NCBI RefSeq assembly: GCF_020509005.1
Contig: NC_063022.1
Span: 1,674,001-1,738,000 of the forward strand
Origin: Fulvia fulva
Lineage: Eukaryota > Ascomycota > Dothideomycetes > Mycosphaerellales > Mycosphaerellaceae
Length of the DNA: 64,000 nt
Direction of reading: 5' to 3'
Under the pieces are notes generated by a model that worked only from the letters and a program-made list of their open reading frames with translations, did not search any database and had not been told where the DNA came from. Of this stretch, positions 10,900 to 24,800 are shown in pieces (the stretch's first letter is position 1; each line of letters begins with the position of its first letter). The position numbers and the translations under genes are program-made.

Positions 10900-13080
10900 A
10901 ATAGCTTAAGCTCTTCGGGTGGCTTTACTAGTAGTGCCTCTTTATTATGTCTTATATTCTCCTTTTTATGTCTACTAGTTATTACGCTTAAGTAGTGGAC
11001 TAGGCATTTTCCGCCGGTAGTATAACGGTAGTGCCGCTAGCGTTAGTACCTAGGCGTACTAGTATCTCGTACTCGAATAGCTCGTAAGTACGCTACTATA
11101 GGCGGTGACCGGGCTTGCGACACTTCTTATAGAGGCTCTTACGTATATAGCGAGTGTTCTTAGCTTCGTCTATAGTCTTACTAAGGCTACTCTTAAATAG
11201 TTTAGGTCGGGTAGACTAAGCCTTACGGGTCGGCTTATTAGAGCCTAAACCTACTAGCTTATCGTCCTTATTATCCTTATTACCGTCCTTCTTATCGTCC
11301 TTCTTATTATTCTTTAGCTTCTCGGAGCGTAGGTAGAGAGCGTCGAGGATCCTAAAGTCCTTATCTATCTAATAGAGATTGTCGATTATCTCTTATAACG
11401 ATTCGGGACGGAAGTTAAGATACTTACTAAGATAGCGGATAGTTAGCTTATATTATAGGTTATCTATCGTATCTTTACCGTTAAGGCCTAGGATATTAGT
11501 ATTCTAGCGCTACTTAGGGAAGAAGGTCTAGAAGCTGTCCTTATTATCTATCTTAAGGTTACTTAGGCGATTACGAGACCTACTAATTAGGTTACGGTCT
11601 CCGTATCGCTTAGCGAGTTCCTTAATAAGGTCGTTAATACCCTTATACGTCTTCTTACTACTAGTTAGGCTGCCCGAGATAGTAGGGATCTTTAGTCTAA
11701 CTAGTTCCTAAATATTACCTAGTAAGGCTAGTAAGTCGTATACGAACTTAAGTACTACCTTCTTATCGCGAAAGACCGTATAGTCGATAATAGTCTCTAA
11801 CTCGGAGAAGAACTTCTCGAGGGAGGGTCTAGATAGCTTACTATCGATAGTACCGACGAACTTCTCTAGCTTATCTATACTACGCTAAGTCTTAAAGGGC
11901 TGGCTAAGGTCTAGATCGTACTTAACTAGAGACTCGAAGTCGTAGACTAGCTTCTTCTTCTTAGAAGAGCGGCGATAAGTACGAGTATCGCTATCTAACT
12001 CCGAGTCCTCCTCTAACTCCTTAGATAATAGATCGGAGTCGTTACTATTATCCTTACGTATAGACTTCTTAGCCTTCTTTCTAGTAGTACGGCGAGCTAC
12101 CTTGTCCTCCTCGTCCTTATTACTAGCTCTATTATTATCCTTCCTATTGTCCTTAGATAGGGTTCGGCCGTTCTATAGGGCACGACGCTATAATATAGCG
12201 CGAGATAGTAAGGATCGTACTCGAGAGCGGCCTTAGCGGTCTTCGAGTTACTTCTTAAGATTATCTACCTAAGTCTACTACGACTTATTAAGCTACTTAA
12301 TATCGTTCTAGTAGGTTTAAGCTTCTGTCTTATATATATCGAGATCGAATTCGAGGGTCTTAATCTTCGAGTCATTATTAGACAACTACTAAAGTGCCCC
12401 CTTAGCTTACTTCTTTAGGGTGTCGTTCTTTGCGGTAAGTATACTAATCTCTACGGACATTACTATATTCGATAATACCTTAGGTCGGGCCTTTAGGTTA
12501 TCGAGTTCTTACTAAACCTAGACAAGCTATTACTTAGCCTAATCTATTTCTCCTCGTACCGTACTAAGGTCCTTCTAATAAGCGTCGCGGTACTTAGTAG
12601 TATTATCCTTCTATACCTTTAGCGTATCGCGGTCCTTAACTAGGGTGTCGTATTTATTACGTATCTATTAGTCGTAACTCTTCTATCTCCTAAGCTCTTA
12701 CCCTACTTCGCCTAACTACTCGTAGAGGATAGTCGCTATCTATATTACGTTCCTATACTCTTACTCGGCGTGTCGTAGGATAAAGTAGATAGCCGCGGCG
12801 GTCTCGGGCTCTACTAGGAGCTAAACGAGCTAGTTAATATCGAGTTAAAGGAGGTCGTTCGCGGGAATTCGGAGGGTTTTCGCGACTTATTATATATCCT
12901 CGCCCTTACCTTCCTCGGTCGCGCCGTCGTCGTCGAAGTCGACTACCGCTATAGTAACGCCGTTCTCGTCTTAGATCCCGTCGTCGTTTAGAAGGTCGTA
13001 CAAGTTGAACTTACTAGGTAGGTTAGTAACTAGGCGCTATAAGTTCTCGAGTTTCTACTATATAGCGTCGTCGGTAGTCT
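10900..13080 (-). pseudogene. Gypsy-2 gag, heavily RIPed
   Basis: Reading minus, the zinc knuckle lies at about 11101-11132 as YKKCRKPGH, where the first Cys has become Tyr by a TGT-to-TAT change. Upstream (to the right) there is a gag-like region with a basic, Ser/Arg-rich stretch at about 11900-12250 and an acidic N-terminal part near 12850-13000. All stops are TAG/TAA. It continues directly into pol to the left. Confidence 0.65.
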
Positions 13081-13480
13081 ACTACTACTCTTACGTTTGT
13101 CTTTAAGTCTATATATTAAATATAGACTCGTACTATACTACTAGTCGTATAGCTAGTAGCGAGCCTCGCTATCCTTAGGGTCGTACTATATTAGGTACTA
13201 CTAAGCCTATAGTAGTCTCTTATACCGAGTCGCGCGTTTTTTATCGTACGCCGTAATCTCTTATTACGGTTATTATTAATAATCTACGCTCTTATAGATC
13301 CCCTCGTAGCTCTTCTACGGATATAGAGATCTAGCTAAGTATAACGGTTTATAGTCGTATTGATATAAAGTAGCTAGGTACGTAGGAAAGAGGAGCGCGA
13401 GGTACGCGGAGACTATATATAAGCCGAGGTACTACGCTAGTACGCGCGGTCACGTGACCTACGTACTAGCTAGACATTCA
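13081..13480 (-). other. Probable 5' region or LTR remnant of Gypsy-2
   Basis: The stretch is non-coding, lies upstream of the Gypsy-2 gag and includes a CACGTG near 13452. It should hold the 5' LTR and primer site, but no matching second LTR could be recognised by eye, so boundaries are not claimed. Confidence 0.35.
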
Positions 13481-16350
13481 CTAGGCCTAGGGCCGTAATA
13501 GCGGTCTTAATAGCCCTAGGTACTAGATATTAGTGTTCTTGTTCGTACGGTAAGCGCGGTAGGTATATATATAGCTCTTAATAAATCGTACGATACCTAG
13601 CTAGGTATAGTTACGAGCTACTAATTTATACGTCTTCTCGTCCCCTAAGTAACTAGCTACTATATAGTCGTAGAAAGCCTATACGATACGAGTACGTACC
13701 GGGATTTTACCTTTATCTAGATTATCTTCTAACTCCGGAAGAACGAATAGGCTATAATTACTATATATATTCTTAATATATATTATGCCTCCGACTAGGA
13801 CTATATAACGGTTATCGATACGGTACTTCCTTAGTAAGGTGTATAGATCATCTCGTTCTAGCTATTAAACGGCTTCCTTAGCCTCTAGTTACGTATAGAG
13901 TCCTCGAATAGCGGTCGTAAGCGGGGCTATAACGTTATTATTATATACTAATAATAATCTAGTAGACGATAGGTTTAGGATATAATCTAGGTCTAGTAAC
14001 ACCTAATACTACTATTAGTTTCGTAGGTTATCTAGGTGTCTAGGCTTCGGTAAGTCCTATAAACGTCGGGTTAAGCTATCTAGCTTAGTACCTTAAACTC
14101 CTAGCCTATAGACGATCTTAAAGAAAAACTACGAGAGAAACTCGGCCTAGCGAGCTTGTCTATAGTTTAATTACTTCGTGCTTATAAACTATTCGAGGTT
14201 CTTATAATCGGATTATATAAGCGTCGGCTTGTCCTTAGATTCCGGGTCTAGTAGATTCTTATAATCGTCGGTATTATATTCGTTAATAGTTAGCTCCGGT
14301 CGCTATTCCTCGAAAGCTTATATAATAGCTAGGAGCTCCTTATCGTAGATATCGTAGTTATATTACTAGGGATCTATCTTCTTAGATATATAAGCGATAG
14401 GATATAATACTCCTCGCTCGATACGTTATAAGAGTACTACTACTATTACGTAATCTAAGGCATCTGTTTCTAGAATAGTCTCTCGCCCTAGGTAGAAGTG
14501 TTTCAAGGTAGGCGTATCGATAAATACTTGCTTTAATGCCTCGAACGCCTATTAATATGGTAGAGACTAGTCCTATAGGACATTCTTCCTCGTAAGCTTT
14601 GTTATAGGCAAGCAGATCTTACTAAAATCCTTAATAAACCTAGGGTAGAAGTTAGTAAACCCTATAAACGACAAGATATCGGTGATATTTGCGGGTATAG
14701 GCCAATTCTTAACGTATTTAATCTTAGCTAGGTCTATCTTAATGCCCTTATTTGTAATAATAACACCTAGATAAGTGGTCTCGTGTCTAAAGAACTCGTA
14801 TTTATCAATATCTAACTAGAGCCCGGCGGTATCTAGCTTTCGTAAAACCTTTAGGATATATCAGACATACTCTTCTCTTGTCTTGCTAAAGACAAGTATA
14901 TTATTAAGGTAATATAACACGAAGTTATCTAGAAACTCCCTTAGTATATTGTTTATAAATGACTAAAACGTTCCTAGTATATTATATAGTCTAAAAGGTA
15001 TAACTACGTACTTAAACTACCTATATCTAGTAGTAAAGGCCGTTTTCTACTCGTCTCCTACTATAATACGGATACGATTAAACGTAGCAATAACATCTAG
15101 CTTAGTAAACTACTACGCGCTAGCAATGCGATCTAAGGTCTCTTAAAATAGTAGAATCGGGTAGCGACTCTTCGTCGTAAGCGCGTTTAGAGCTCTATAG
15201 TCTACGTATACTCGTAGCCCTCTACCCGGCTTTTTAACTATTAGAACAGGTGCTACTACTAGTAATACGCTTCTCTAAATAGAACCTTTCTTAAGTTGGT
15301 CGTCGATCTACTTCTTAATCACCTCGTTCTCTCGTATAGAGAAGGAGTATAGTCTTCGAAATAGCGGTGTCTAACTATTCTTTAGCTTGATCTTATAGTC
15401 TACGCTAGGCCGTCGCGGTAGGACCTTGTCTACTTCCTTACGGCTAAATAGCCTAGCCATTTCCCTAAACTCTACTAGTAATAAAGGGATAGGATCCTAG
15501 TCTTTGTCCTTGCCGTTTATAAAACGTTAATAGTCGTTAGCTAATATAGTAGAGGCGTTAAGTTGCTACTAGGTATAGTCACCCCGGGGCTCCCCCTGTC
15601 TATCTATATTTTCTTAAGTATTAGTATCTACTAACATCGCCGCGCTACCTCCTAGTACTAGCTTCGCTCTTATACTAAAAGCCTTTAGTATATACGCGAA
15701 TAGCGGGTCTTGCGCGACTTACTTATTAGGATTTTCTTTCGGGTTAAACATCTATATTATATATACTTTATAGCCCTTCCTCCGGCTTATACGCCGAAGT
15801 GCTTCTATATTAATAGGCTTGATATCGATCGCCGGCTTAGTCTCGACCTTTAGTTCTTTCTTCGTTCGACGCGCTAGCCGCTTAAGTGTTTTAACCCTAT
15901 CGGCGGGTAGTAGCTAGCGGACGTAATAAGACGGTTCCGGTTTATCGTAGGTGTCGACGGTATGTCGTATTACTACCTTCGTCGTATACGTCTCCTATAC
16001 TACTATAGGTTCGTTTTTATCCTCTACGTAGGGTTTAGCGTAATTAGATAGAGCTTAAGGTCGCGAACTCTCTAGTACTAGTATCTCGGTCTAAAGAACG
16101 CCTCTTAGTATAATACCCTTATCGTTAATAGACTATACGTATACTAGTTCAGTTCCGAGTATATAGTTCTGTCGACAATATAGTAAGAATAGGGTTATAG
16201 TTCCTAACGTATTATAGAACGTAGATTAATGCTCGTCGTACTAGAAACGGCCGAGGACTATATCGTATTCTAGTAATACGTAGTAGCTAGACCTAGTCTC
16301 TACGTAGTTACCGATCTGAATCTATACCGTTGTTCTATAAGTAATAATGT
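13480..16350 (-). pseudogene. Gypsy-3 pol (protease, RT, RNase H, partial integrase), heavily RIPed
   Basis: A second, related but distinct minus-strand Gypsy pol. RT is readable near 14600-15250, with an LREFLDNF segment and catalytic box YLNN (both catalytic Asp turned to Asn by RIP-type changes). RNase H follows at about 14100-14500 with AYISKKIDP and KELLAII segments. Only the start of integrase (about 13540-13990) is present before the Gypsy-2 boundary, so the element is 3'-truncated. The protease and linker region is at about 15600-16350. Confidence 0.75.
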
Positions 16351-16599
16351 TACTAGTAGGTCGGCTATCTACTAACATTAGCCCTAACGGATTAGATAGC
16401 TATATTATATTAAGGTTGTTCTTATATATAAAGTCGATATTAAAGTACGTAGAGTTAGTACTATTATTATAAAGGGTTTAAGTAGGGATCTTTCTATTTA
16501 CTATATATAGTATAACTAGATAAGAAGCTATTACCGGATTATATTTATCTATAGAGTAGTTTATAGCTAGTAGGGAGTGTACCGATATGCTCAAAACCT

Positions 16600-18650
16600 T
16601 ACCTCCCTTAGGAGGCCTATGTTTCTATTTATACTTTTTCTCGTTTTCTCGTAACTCTAACTCGTACGGTCTACTACGTATTACGCTTACGGAGTAGACT
16701 AGGCGTTTTCCGCGCCGCCGGTATTATTAGCGTTACTACTATTACTACCGTTACGGCGGTTATTACTTATGTTATAGCCTAGCGTAAATAGGCGGCGGGC
16801 GACATCTCGAAGGGGGTACTAATCGGTATCGACACGGCGATAACCTTCTTATTCGCATTTTAAGTACTAATTCTTATCGATATATTCCTAGGCGCGAGTA
16901 GTATCTAAAGGTTAGATATACTAAAATGCCTAAGGTCGATTAGCCTACTTAGTCTTAGCGTTCGGGTAAGTATTATTACCGCTACTCCCCGAAGCCGTAT
17001 CCTTCTTATCGTCGTTACCCTTAGTAGTCTTCTTATTACCTTAGGTCTTATTACTATTACCGGCCTTACCGTACTTAAGGTCGAACGCCTTAAACTTGTC
17101 CTCGTAGTTATATAGCGTAGACACGACTTACTTAAGGGTTATATTAACTATGTCCTCGTTTATAATACGGTTATCGTACCGCGAGTTTAACTTACGGAGT
17201 AGGAAGTCCTTCTCGAGTTTCTTTTCCTTCGCGCCGTCATTAAGGTTAATAATATCGGTATTCTTACGGAAGGATAGGTAGAAGTTACTAAACTTCTCCT
17301 TATTACCCTACTATAGACTATTAAGCTTAGTTATAGTATTAGTATAGGTATTATAGGTACCGTAGCGCCGGGCTATATCTTCTATTATCTTATCTATAGA
17401 GGCGTACTAAGTAGTAGTGCCTTCCGTAGATTTAGTAAGACTAGGGATCTTTAAGTCGATATAGGTCTATATACCGTTCTTTAACTAGCTCTAGACGTTC
17501 TAAAGGGAGTCCTTTATAGTACGGTACTTCGAGGCTTAGAGCTTAGCTTCGGTAGTACGCTACTACTCTTAGAACTTAATATCGTTGCTCTTTAGATCGA
17601 ACTTAGTAGGGGCCTTTAGCTCGTTAGAGGACTTAATACTAGTAGTTATATCGGCGTCGTAAGTCGTATATACGGAGATAGGGTTACTATCTAAGTCGGT
17701 ACTCGGGCGATTCTTCCTACCCTTACGACTACCGTCCTTATAGCTATTCTTACGGCCCTTATTACCGTCGTCCTCGTCGTCTAATAAGTCCGATAAATCC
17801 GGGTCCGACTTCTTCTTATTAGGCTTGCCTCTATTTTGCCGACGCTCTAGTAACTCTTTAGACTCGGTTCGCTAAGGTAGTAGGTCTTACTTTTCCTTAG
17901 ACCGGCTACGGTCTATCTCTTACTTCTTAAGCTTAGTAATACGCTTCTCGGCTACTACGAGCTTAGTCTTAGTCTCTACTAGCTTGCTCTCCGCTACCTT
18001 ATACTACGTATAATATACCTTCTTTATATCTTTAGCCCTTATAAGCTCGTCTAGGTCGATAACGATAGTATTATCGCGCTTAGCGATCTCCTCCTTTAGT
18101 CGCGTAACCTCCTCTTCTAAGGACTATCTAGTCGCCTATTCCGTATCGATTATATTCTCGAGTCGGTCTATCTAGTCCTTAGTATCTTACGCCTTACGGA
18201 GGTTAATACGGTTAGCTATATCGAGCGTAGTATTAAGCTTATACGTACGTCGGTAATCGGACTCGATATTATAGAGGATCTTATAGATCTACTAGGGATA
18301 GTCATTGACCGTCTTCTTGAACTTGTCTATATTCAACCCGTTTAAAGAGTCGAAGGCTTCCTAGAAGTTATCGATAGTAACCCTCCTCTTCCTCGGTACC
18401 TTAGTACCCTTATCTTCTATCTTATACTCGATAAACTCCGCCCTATATAGGTTAGCCAAGTTCAGCTCTATCTCGACCTCCTCTTCCTTAATCGCCTTGA
18501 GTTAGTCGAACACCTTCTTATACTACTTACGGTACTAGTTATTCTCGTCGAGGAGCCTATTTACGATATCCTCTTTACGTCCTTAAGTCTACGTCGCCGG
18601 GTTCGCGCTATTATTATCGGGTAGATCGGATAGTAGGGTAAAGAAAGATA
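16600..18650 (-). pseudogene. Gypsy-3 gag, heavily RIPed
   Basis: Minus-strand degenerate frame directly upstream of Gypsy-3 pol. It contains a Lys/Arg-rich region near 17700-17950 and long charged coiled-coil-like stretches towards 18050-18600, as in fungal Gypsy gag proteins. A zinc knuckle is expected near 16750-16870 but its cysteines are not readable. Stops are TAG/TAA. Confidence 0.6.
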
Positions 18651-19229
18651 ATCTATTAAGGGACGCGCGATAAACGTATCTATTAGTATTCTCTATACTT
18701 ACGCCTAGTACGCCGGTACCGGTCTATCTCCCTATTATTACTATATTAGCTATAATCTACTTTAAGGTACGACTTAGCGAGTACGATACCTAATCTTAGT
18801 ACTTCCTCGTATACTATCGCGGTTTCTCTATAATCTCCTAAATGTAGCTTCTCGTATCTCTCTATACGTTAGTAATGATCTATTTAAAGTGTTATAAGTA
18901 GGTATAAGTACGTAGTCGGGTAAGGTACAAGTCGAATAGATGTTCTATCTAAGGGAGGCGCGGAGGGCGCGAGAGTTATATATAGGCGCTAAGCCGCTAG
19001 TCGGATTAGTTAGCGGGCGCGAGGTCTAGGTACGTACCCGCGGGTTAAGTAAATATACGCCGGTACGGTGATATAATAGTACCTATTAAGCGCTTTAGAC
19101 TACTCGCGGTTCTATAACTACGGGCGCTATATTAAGTAAACCTATAGTTTAGGTACTCGATCGGGGTTCTCTAGTTATATAGACCTTTGATTTTTACTAG
19201 GGTTAAAGGATCTAACCTCCGCCGCGCGA
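18651..19229. other. Non-coding stretch: probable Gypsy-3 5' end or LTR remnant
   Basis: No frame can be followed. The position, upstream of Gypsy-3 gag, suggests 5' leader and LTR. Composition and arrangement resemble 13081-13480 next to Gypsy-2, but no paired LTR was recognised. Confidence 0.3.
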
Positions 19230-20290
19230 CCTCGTTAGTAAGCCCGAATACTTATTTCTACTTTTTCCTAAATAAGGTCATCGTCGATAGTAGTAGAAAT
19301 AGCTAGTTTATTAAGTATATTAATCTTAGGGATTAAGCGCGGTATCTACTTTATAACTGGCCGATAAAGCTACGGTAAAGTAAGTAGAAAGTCCGTATAT
19401 ACGGCCTTCTACCCTTCTTTACTATTAGCAATACCTGTCACCTCGTCTAGTATCTTCTAAAAGCGCCGAAACTTCTTAGGCTACTTCGGATAGAGTCTAT
19501 ATTTCTTATAAACTACCTTAGTAACTGACTCTAGGAGCTTCTAAAGTAGAAGACGGCTATGGGAGCTATTATCGAGGTCTTCCGGATCAATTAGGTCACT
19601 AGAGGCTACGAAGAGACGGATAAACTCCTTTATATCCTATTCCTTAGGGCTTTTCCCTTTCTCGGCCCGGACTATCTCTTTAAGATATTCTCGACTTCTT
19701 AATATCGAATAGGCATTAAATCTCGAAAATTTAGCTAAGAAGGACCTCCTAAAGGTGCTCCGCCTCATTTGCTATCCCTCTAACCTTATTACTAAACGTC
19801 GGATAGTAGTCTCGTAGTTACGCTCGAGACGACCCTAGAAGTTGTCTTTCTTAATTAATAGCCTTAGGAGATACTAGTCTATAAGATCATTAAACCTCTC
19901 CTAGAATTTAGTAGCGTTCCTACTATTAAAGAGGGGGTTTTCTAGACTCCCTAGAGTAGGGAAGCGAGGTCCTACATTTTCTATAGCAACAGCAAGACGG
20001 CTAAATAAGGCTACTATCGCATCTAGACTATAGGGTATTCCTAACGTTATAGTGCCCTCATTTAAGTTATCCTCTTCTTAGTTATTTCGTCGTGCTCTTT
20101 CCTTACCCTTATTAGAGCTTAAAGCCTCCGGGGTATTGTCTTCGTCGCTATCCGAGTCTTCTATCCCTTCTAGGATAATAGCCTCCCTATAAGGCCTATA
20201 TACCTTCGTTAGACTTTCTAGTAACTCTTAGCCAGCTCTAATACTAGTAAACGACTCGAACCTCGATAAAGATATAACTAAAACTTATGA
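19230..20290 (-). pseudogene. Decayed minus-strand coding remnant of unknown family
   Basis: Reading leftwards from about 20290, one frame of roughly 340 codons can be followed with only RIP-type stops. It has an acidic N-terminal part, then a long charged, Leu- and Arg-rich region with sequences such as RRLVIRLEG, SRFNAYSILRSREYL and KKFRRFQKILDEVTG. I see no zinc knuckle, RT, transposase or integrase signature. It could be a gag-like protein of another retroelement or a captured host gene. Near 20300-20400 there are short runs rich in ACCTTGACCTT-like repeats. Confidence 0.4.
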
Positions 20291-20807
20291 CCTTGTTTAT
20301 AACCGCAACCTTGCTCGTGACGTTATACTTACTTTGCTTAATACTAAGAACCTTGACCTTAGGTGCCTTAATACCTTAGGATTTAGACTTCGAGTCGACC
20401 TTGACCTTGATTTTACTAAAATGTACTAATAATACCACCGGGTATATACTTAAACCCCCCCCTTATTAACTACTAAAATATAGACGACTAACTACCCTAG
20501 TAAGTAAGGGCGCGCCTAGTGACCCTAGGATAGCTTACGCGTAGGCGTATATACTTGTCGGTCCGCGGGCCGTAAAATATATATAGTGATCCTAAAAAAA
20601 GATAATAAATCTGAAATTTTCAGATTCCCGTATCTTCGCCTTATAGAGAGATTCTTCGTAAATCCTAGCTTCCTACTAAGGTCGCCTCCTAACTATAAAT
20701 ATCTTAGTAGTACCCCTATACACCCCTACTACGTAATTAACCGTTAAAGGTTAACGAGATTCGACGCGTAAATTTCAGGGTCTAAAGGGGGCTCTTAGCT
20801 CGTCAAC
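20291..20807. other. Non-coding RIPed spacer
   Basis: No gene is seen. It contains a short run of A near 20596, the perfect palindrome TCTGAAATTTTCAGA near 20610 and the near-palindrome CCGTTAAAGGTTAACG near 20750. CpA is partly retained here. Confidence 0.4.
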
Positions 20808-21619
20808 ACTATAATTCTAAGTATATAATAGATAAAGTGGACAGAGTCTTAATTCTTCGGTATATCTTCTTCCTCTATAGGGCACTAGTTTCTTAGATAA
20901 GTAAGAAGTAAAAGTCTGTAGTAACATCTATAATAGAGGCTAAATATATAGCTATAAATATATATATAAAGTAGTCCTAATTTCTAGCTTCACTACTAAG
21001 GGAAATGGATTGTCTAGAGTTAGTAGGAGACTGTTCCTATTAACTAAGAATCACTAGAAACTAGGAGACTATATTAAATTTAAGATCAGTCTAATTAAGA
21101 GGTGACAATTAAGCTACCCTTGCCCTAGTAAAAGATGTATATATTTATAACAAGTCGAAGCACATTAACATTACCTATAACGCTATAAGGAAACTTTAGT
21201 AGATAAGGCTTATTACTATTAAGTATACCCTAACCTCTAAGGTAGTTATAGACGGGTTTATAAAACTAAAGACTAGTCTATACTTCTAGAGGTTTATAAG
21301 CTAGCTCAACCTATTATAAAAAGGTCTAAGTACTATTGACAGGAAGCGAGTAGACTATAACCTCCTATACGAGATGAGTTGGAGTGTTAAGATATAGTAT
21401 CTTAAAGGGAGTCAACAATTAGGAAGTGATCTAGTAGCCTAAGGCATCTACAATGACTCAGCTTGTAGGGAGATACCTTCTCTCCCCTTTAGCTTAGATA
21501 GACATCTAATACAATCAATACATTAGTTCCTAATATATTGCTATATACTCGTACTATTAGTTAGTTAAAGATTGATCTCTTACTCTACTCCGCTACTATT
21601 AATCCGTACCTATTCAATA
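20808..21619 (+). mobile_element. Copia-P 3' fragment (end of RNase H plus LTR)
   Basis: It is nearly identical to 49948-50760 of the full-length Copia-P: the C-terminal RNase H region, the polypurine tract (GAGATGAGTTGGAG just before 21385) and a 235-bp LTR at 21385-21619. It is more RIPed than the full-length copy. The 5' side is cut off at about 20808. Confidence 0.85.
21385..21619 (+). repeat. Copia-P LTR (3' fragment copy)
   Basis: 235 bp, beginning TGTTAAGATAT and ending CCTATTCAATA. The three other LTRs of this family (45140, 50526, 54013) have exactly the same length. Confidence 0.85.
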
Positions 21620-21865
21620 TTATTGATATTACCCTCCTCGATCTTCTAGTATATAGTCGGATCGAGCTTCTTAGTCTCCGAGTGAATAAAGTAAGTATTA
21701 ATAAGTTATAGTTATTCTACTTTAGCTCTTCCTATATACGGCGTATAGAAAACAGTATATTTAAGTATACTAGAACCGATCGATACGAACCGCGCTATTA
21801 CTAACTACGATATATTCGAAAGCCCTTATTAAGGCCATTCTAACGATCTAGAAAGTAGGCTCCTA
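21620..21865. other. Non-coding RIPed spacer
   Basis: Nothing recognisable lies between the Copia LTR and the start of LINE-1 copy B. Confidence 0.4.
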
Positions 21866-24800
21866 CCCCTAGAACTAAGGGAGTCCTACCTTATTTAATT
21901 TGGATAGCTTAAAGTTCTCTTCACCCTATATCACGGTCTACCTCGTAAGGCTATACTTGGTGTCACGTGACCTAGTGCGCTAGCGCGCCCGGACCCTAGA
22001 CCCTGACCTCGACGTTTACTTTATCGCGGCTTCGCGACTTTCTTATCTTCTCTTCTTTATAGAACTTATTCGATTCTAAGATATTGATACGTTTGCGCCC
22101 TATCTTACGCCTTGTCCGTATTACCCTATTTCTTTAGCTCTAAACGCCGCGGAGGTGCCTAGCTATATTAGGTAACTCCTAGGTAATAGTAGCCTAGGCT
22201 ACGGTACTACTAACGCCTACGGCTCTATAGGCGAAGCTCTCCTAAGACAACTAGTCGTAACTTATAGAGGACGTAAAAAGTATAGAAACTAACGATTAGC
22301 TCCTATACCGATGTCTATAGGTAATGATTACTTAGCTACGTACGGCGCTTATACTATCGTATTACCGAGGGTAATAAGAAATAAGGACGACGTCTTAGGC
22401 GATTAGTAAGGCCACCCGGAATTAACACCCCTATAGCTAGGTATCAGTCGCGGTATCGATACTAGGCCCCCGCCTAACGTACGATATAGTTACGATCCGT
22501 ATTGTAGTAAAGGAAGACTAGGCCGAAGTTACGAAGCTATTAAATAAGGAGCTCGCCTAACGAATTAACTAACTAGGGGTAGTCGTAGTAAACTAATAGT
22601 CTAACGGTACTCTATAGATCTATACTAGCTTTACTACTACTAGGAGGTACCTAGAGACGTAGCTATAATAGGTATCTAAGGTTGCGGTATTAGCGAAGGT
22701 CTTAACGAAGTAATTTACGATCCTAATCTACGATATACCTAAAGAGTTCGACCTAACTAACTAAGGTCACTTACGTACTCTCTAAGAGGACAACCTAGTC
22801 ACTCTTAACTCCCTAATCTAGAAGGCGACTTAGCTCTATACGAAATAGCTAGAAGGTAAGAAGGCCTTAGCGCTAATTATATAGCTATAAGACACAAAAG
22901 CGGCGGATCTAGCGATAGAACAAGGCCTAGTCTAGCAATATAGCCTTAAGATAGTAGAAAAGCACTCCTTATCCTTTCGTGTCCTCTAATACTTCAAATG
23001 CTAACAGTATAGACACCAAACCTATACGTACATAAACAAGTAGGCCTACTCGAACTATATAGGAGACTATATATCTAGGGACTATATATCGGCTAGGAGA
23101 CGGTACGCGAACTGTCCGGGATACTACCTAATATATAGCGCGGAATGCCTATAGCGGAAACTAGCGAAAAACAAGGCAATTACAAACAGAACCGTCGCCC
23201 TAAGATTCTACGGTAACCGTAAGGCTAGCCTATACCGGAACTAGCTAGCGGCGGTTAGGTATAAGCGCCCTAGGGCCGAGAATAATATAAAGGATACGTA
23301 ACCTAGGGCGTACGGGAGGCTTCGTACTCTACTAGCTACGGCGAGGGAATCTAACTAGGCCCGGCTCCCCTTTAGTATATAGCCGATAGGCGTAGACTAG
23401 GACGTATAAGGTAGTAGGACATAGGATATTATAGAGGAAATGATTATTAATAACGATAACTAGCCTCGATACGCTTAGTATTATCTAGTATAACGTTAAC
23501 TATAGTAAGGATATAGTCTAGAACCATTTCCTATACGCGGCGGACCCGTACGTCTACTACGTCCTAGTAATCTAGGAGCTATAGATTAGCCCGTACTATA
23601 AGAGACTAACGACCTATAAGTTACTAGGCTATACGATATACCTACGAGGCGACGGTAGACCCCGTACGTACTTCTATATTAGTAAGGACATACTAGAATC
23701 CGACTAGGAGGTAGTATACTACGTAGACAAAGAAGGCGGGGGCGATATTACCTCCCTCTACGTAGGTAGTACCTAGATATATAACCTATATATATAACCG
23801 CTAGCCTCGAGGTCTAGCCGCGACCTTAGGGTCTATAGATACCTAGATAGTACGCTTAAGAGATAAGGATGCTACATCGTAGTAGGAGACTTTAATATAT
23901 ACTACCCTTCCTAGGAAAGCCTTATGTAGCCGCACCCTATAGCCGACGAAGTAATCGACTTGATAGCGAGTAACGTAATTGCCCTTAATACCCCGAAGGA
24001 CCTAGGCACCTAGAAGAGAGGGGGACTAAAAGGCACGATCGACCTCTCCTAGATCTTAGATAGCTACTACTATATAGTAACCTACTATAGGATCGAATAT
24101 AAACTCGAGGCGTCGTTAGACTATATACTAGTTAGGACCTCTATTACGATATAGATATAACGTATACTAGCGAGAACCCCTAAGCTAAACTAGGGAAAGG
24201 CCTACTAGGCTAATATCTCGGCGTACCTCGATAACTCCGAGAGGCTAGTCTAGATCGCGTAGTAGCAATACAATAGTAAAGACGGGATAGACGAAGTAGT
24301 TTAGGGGTTGATAGACGAAATAAGAAAAGCGACCTCACTTTACGTTCCGCTTGCCTAACTAACGATATAGTCTAAACTATACTAGACGCCGGAGTATACT
24401 ACGGTAGTAAGAGAAGTAAGGAGAGCCCGCCGGGTATAGACGAGCAGCTATAGCGAGGAGGCCTAGAACGTATATAGGGAGGTATACTAATAGAAGAAAG
24501 CTATAATACGGAGGGAGAAAGCAGTCGGCTAGAGGGCTATAGTAGAAGAAATCGCCGGTAAGCTAGAGAGGATGTAGAAGCTAGCGAAATGGGCCCGACA
24601 GGACCCTATATAGGGCCCCTCCTTCTCTATCCTAGCACTATAATCGCCTAGTAGCCCGGTTAGCGACCCCGAGGCCAAGGCGCGTCTACTAGCTAGCAAG
24701 TTCTTCCCGCCCCTAGTCGAGGCTGATCTAAGCGACATAAATAGCTCTACTCCCCTAGCCCCTAGTATCGCGGTCTAATAGGAGGTGTCCGAGGGAGAAG

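Noticed and set aside
22123..22150. Possibility that the 200-bp segment in copy B is an intron removed in A
   Set aside because: The donor could read GTATCA, but the segment does not end in AG at the position required by copy A.
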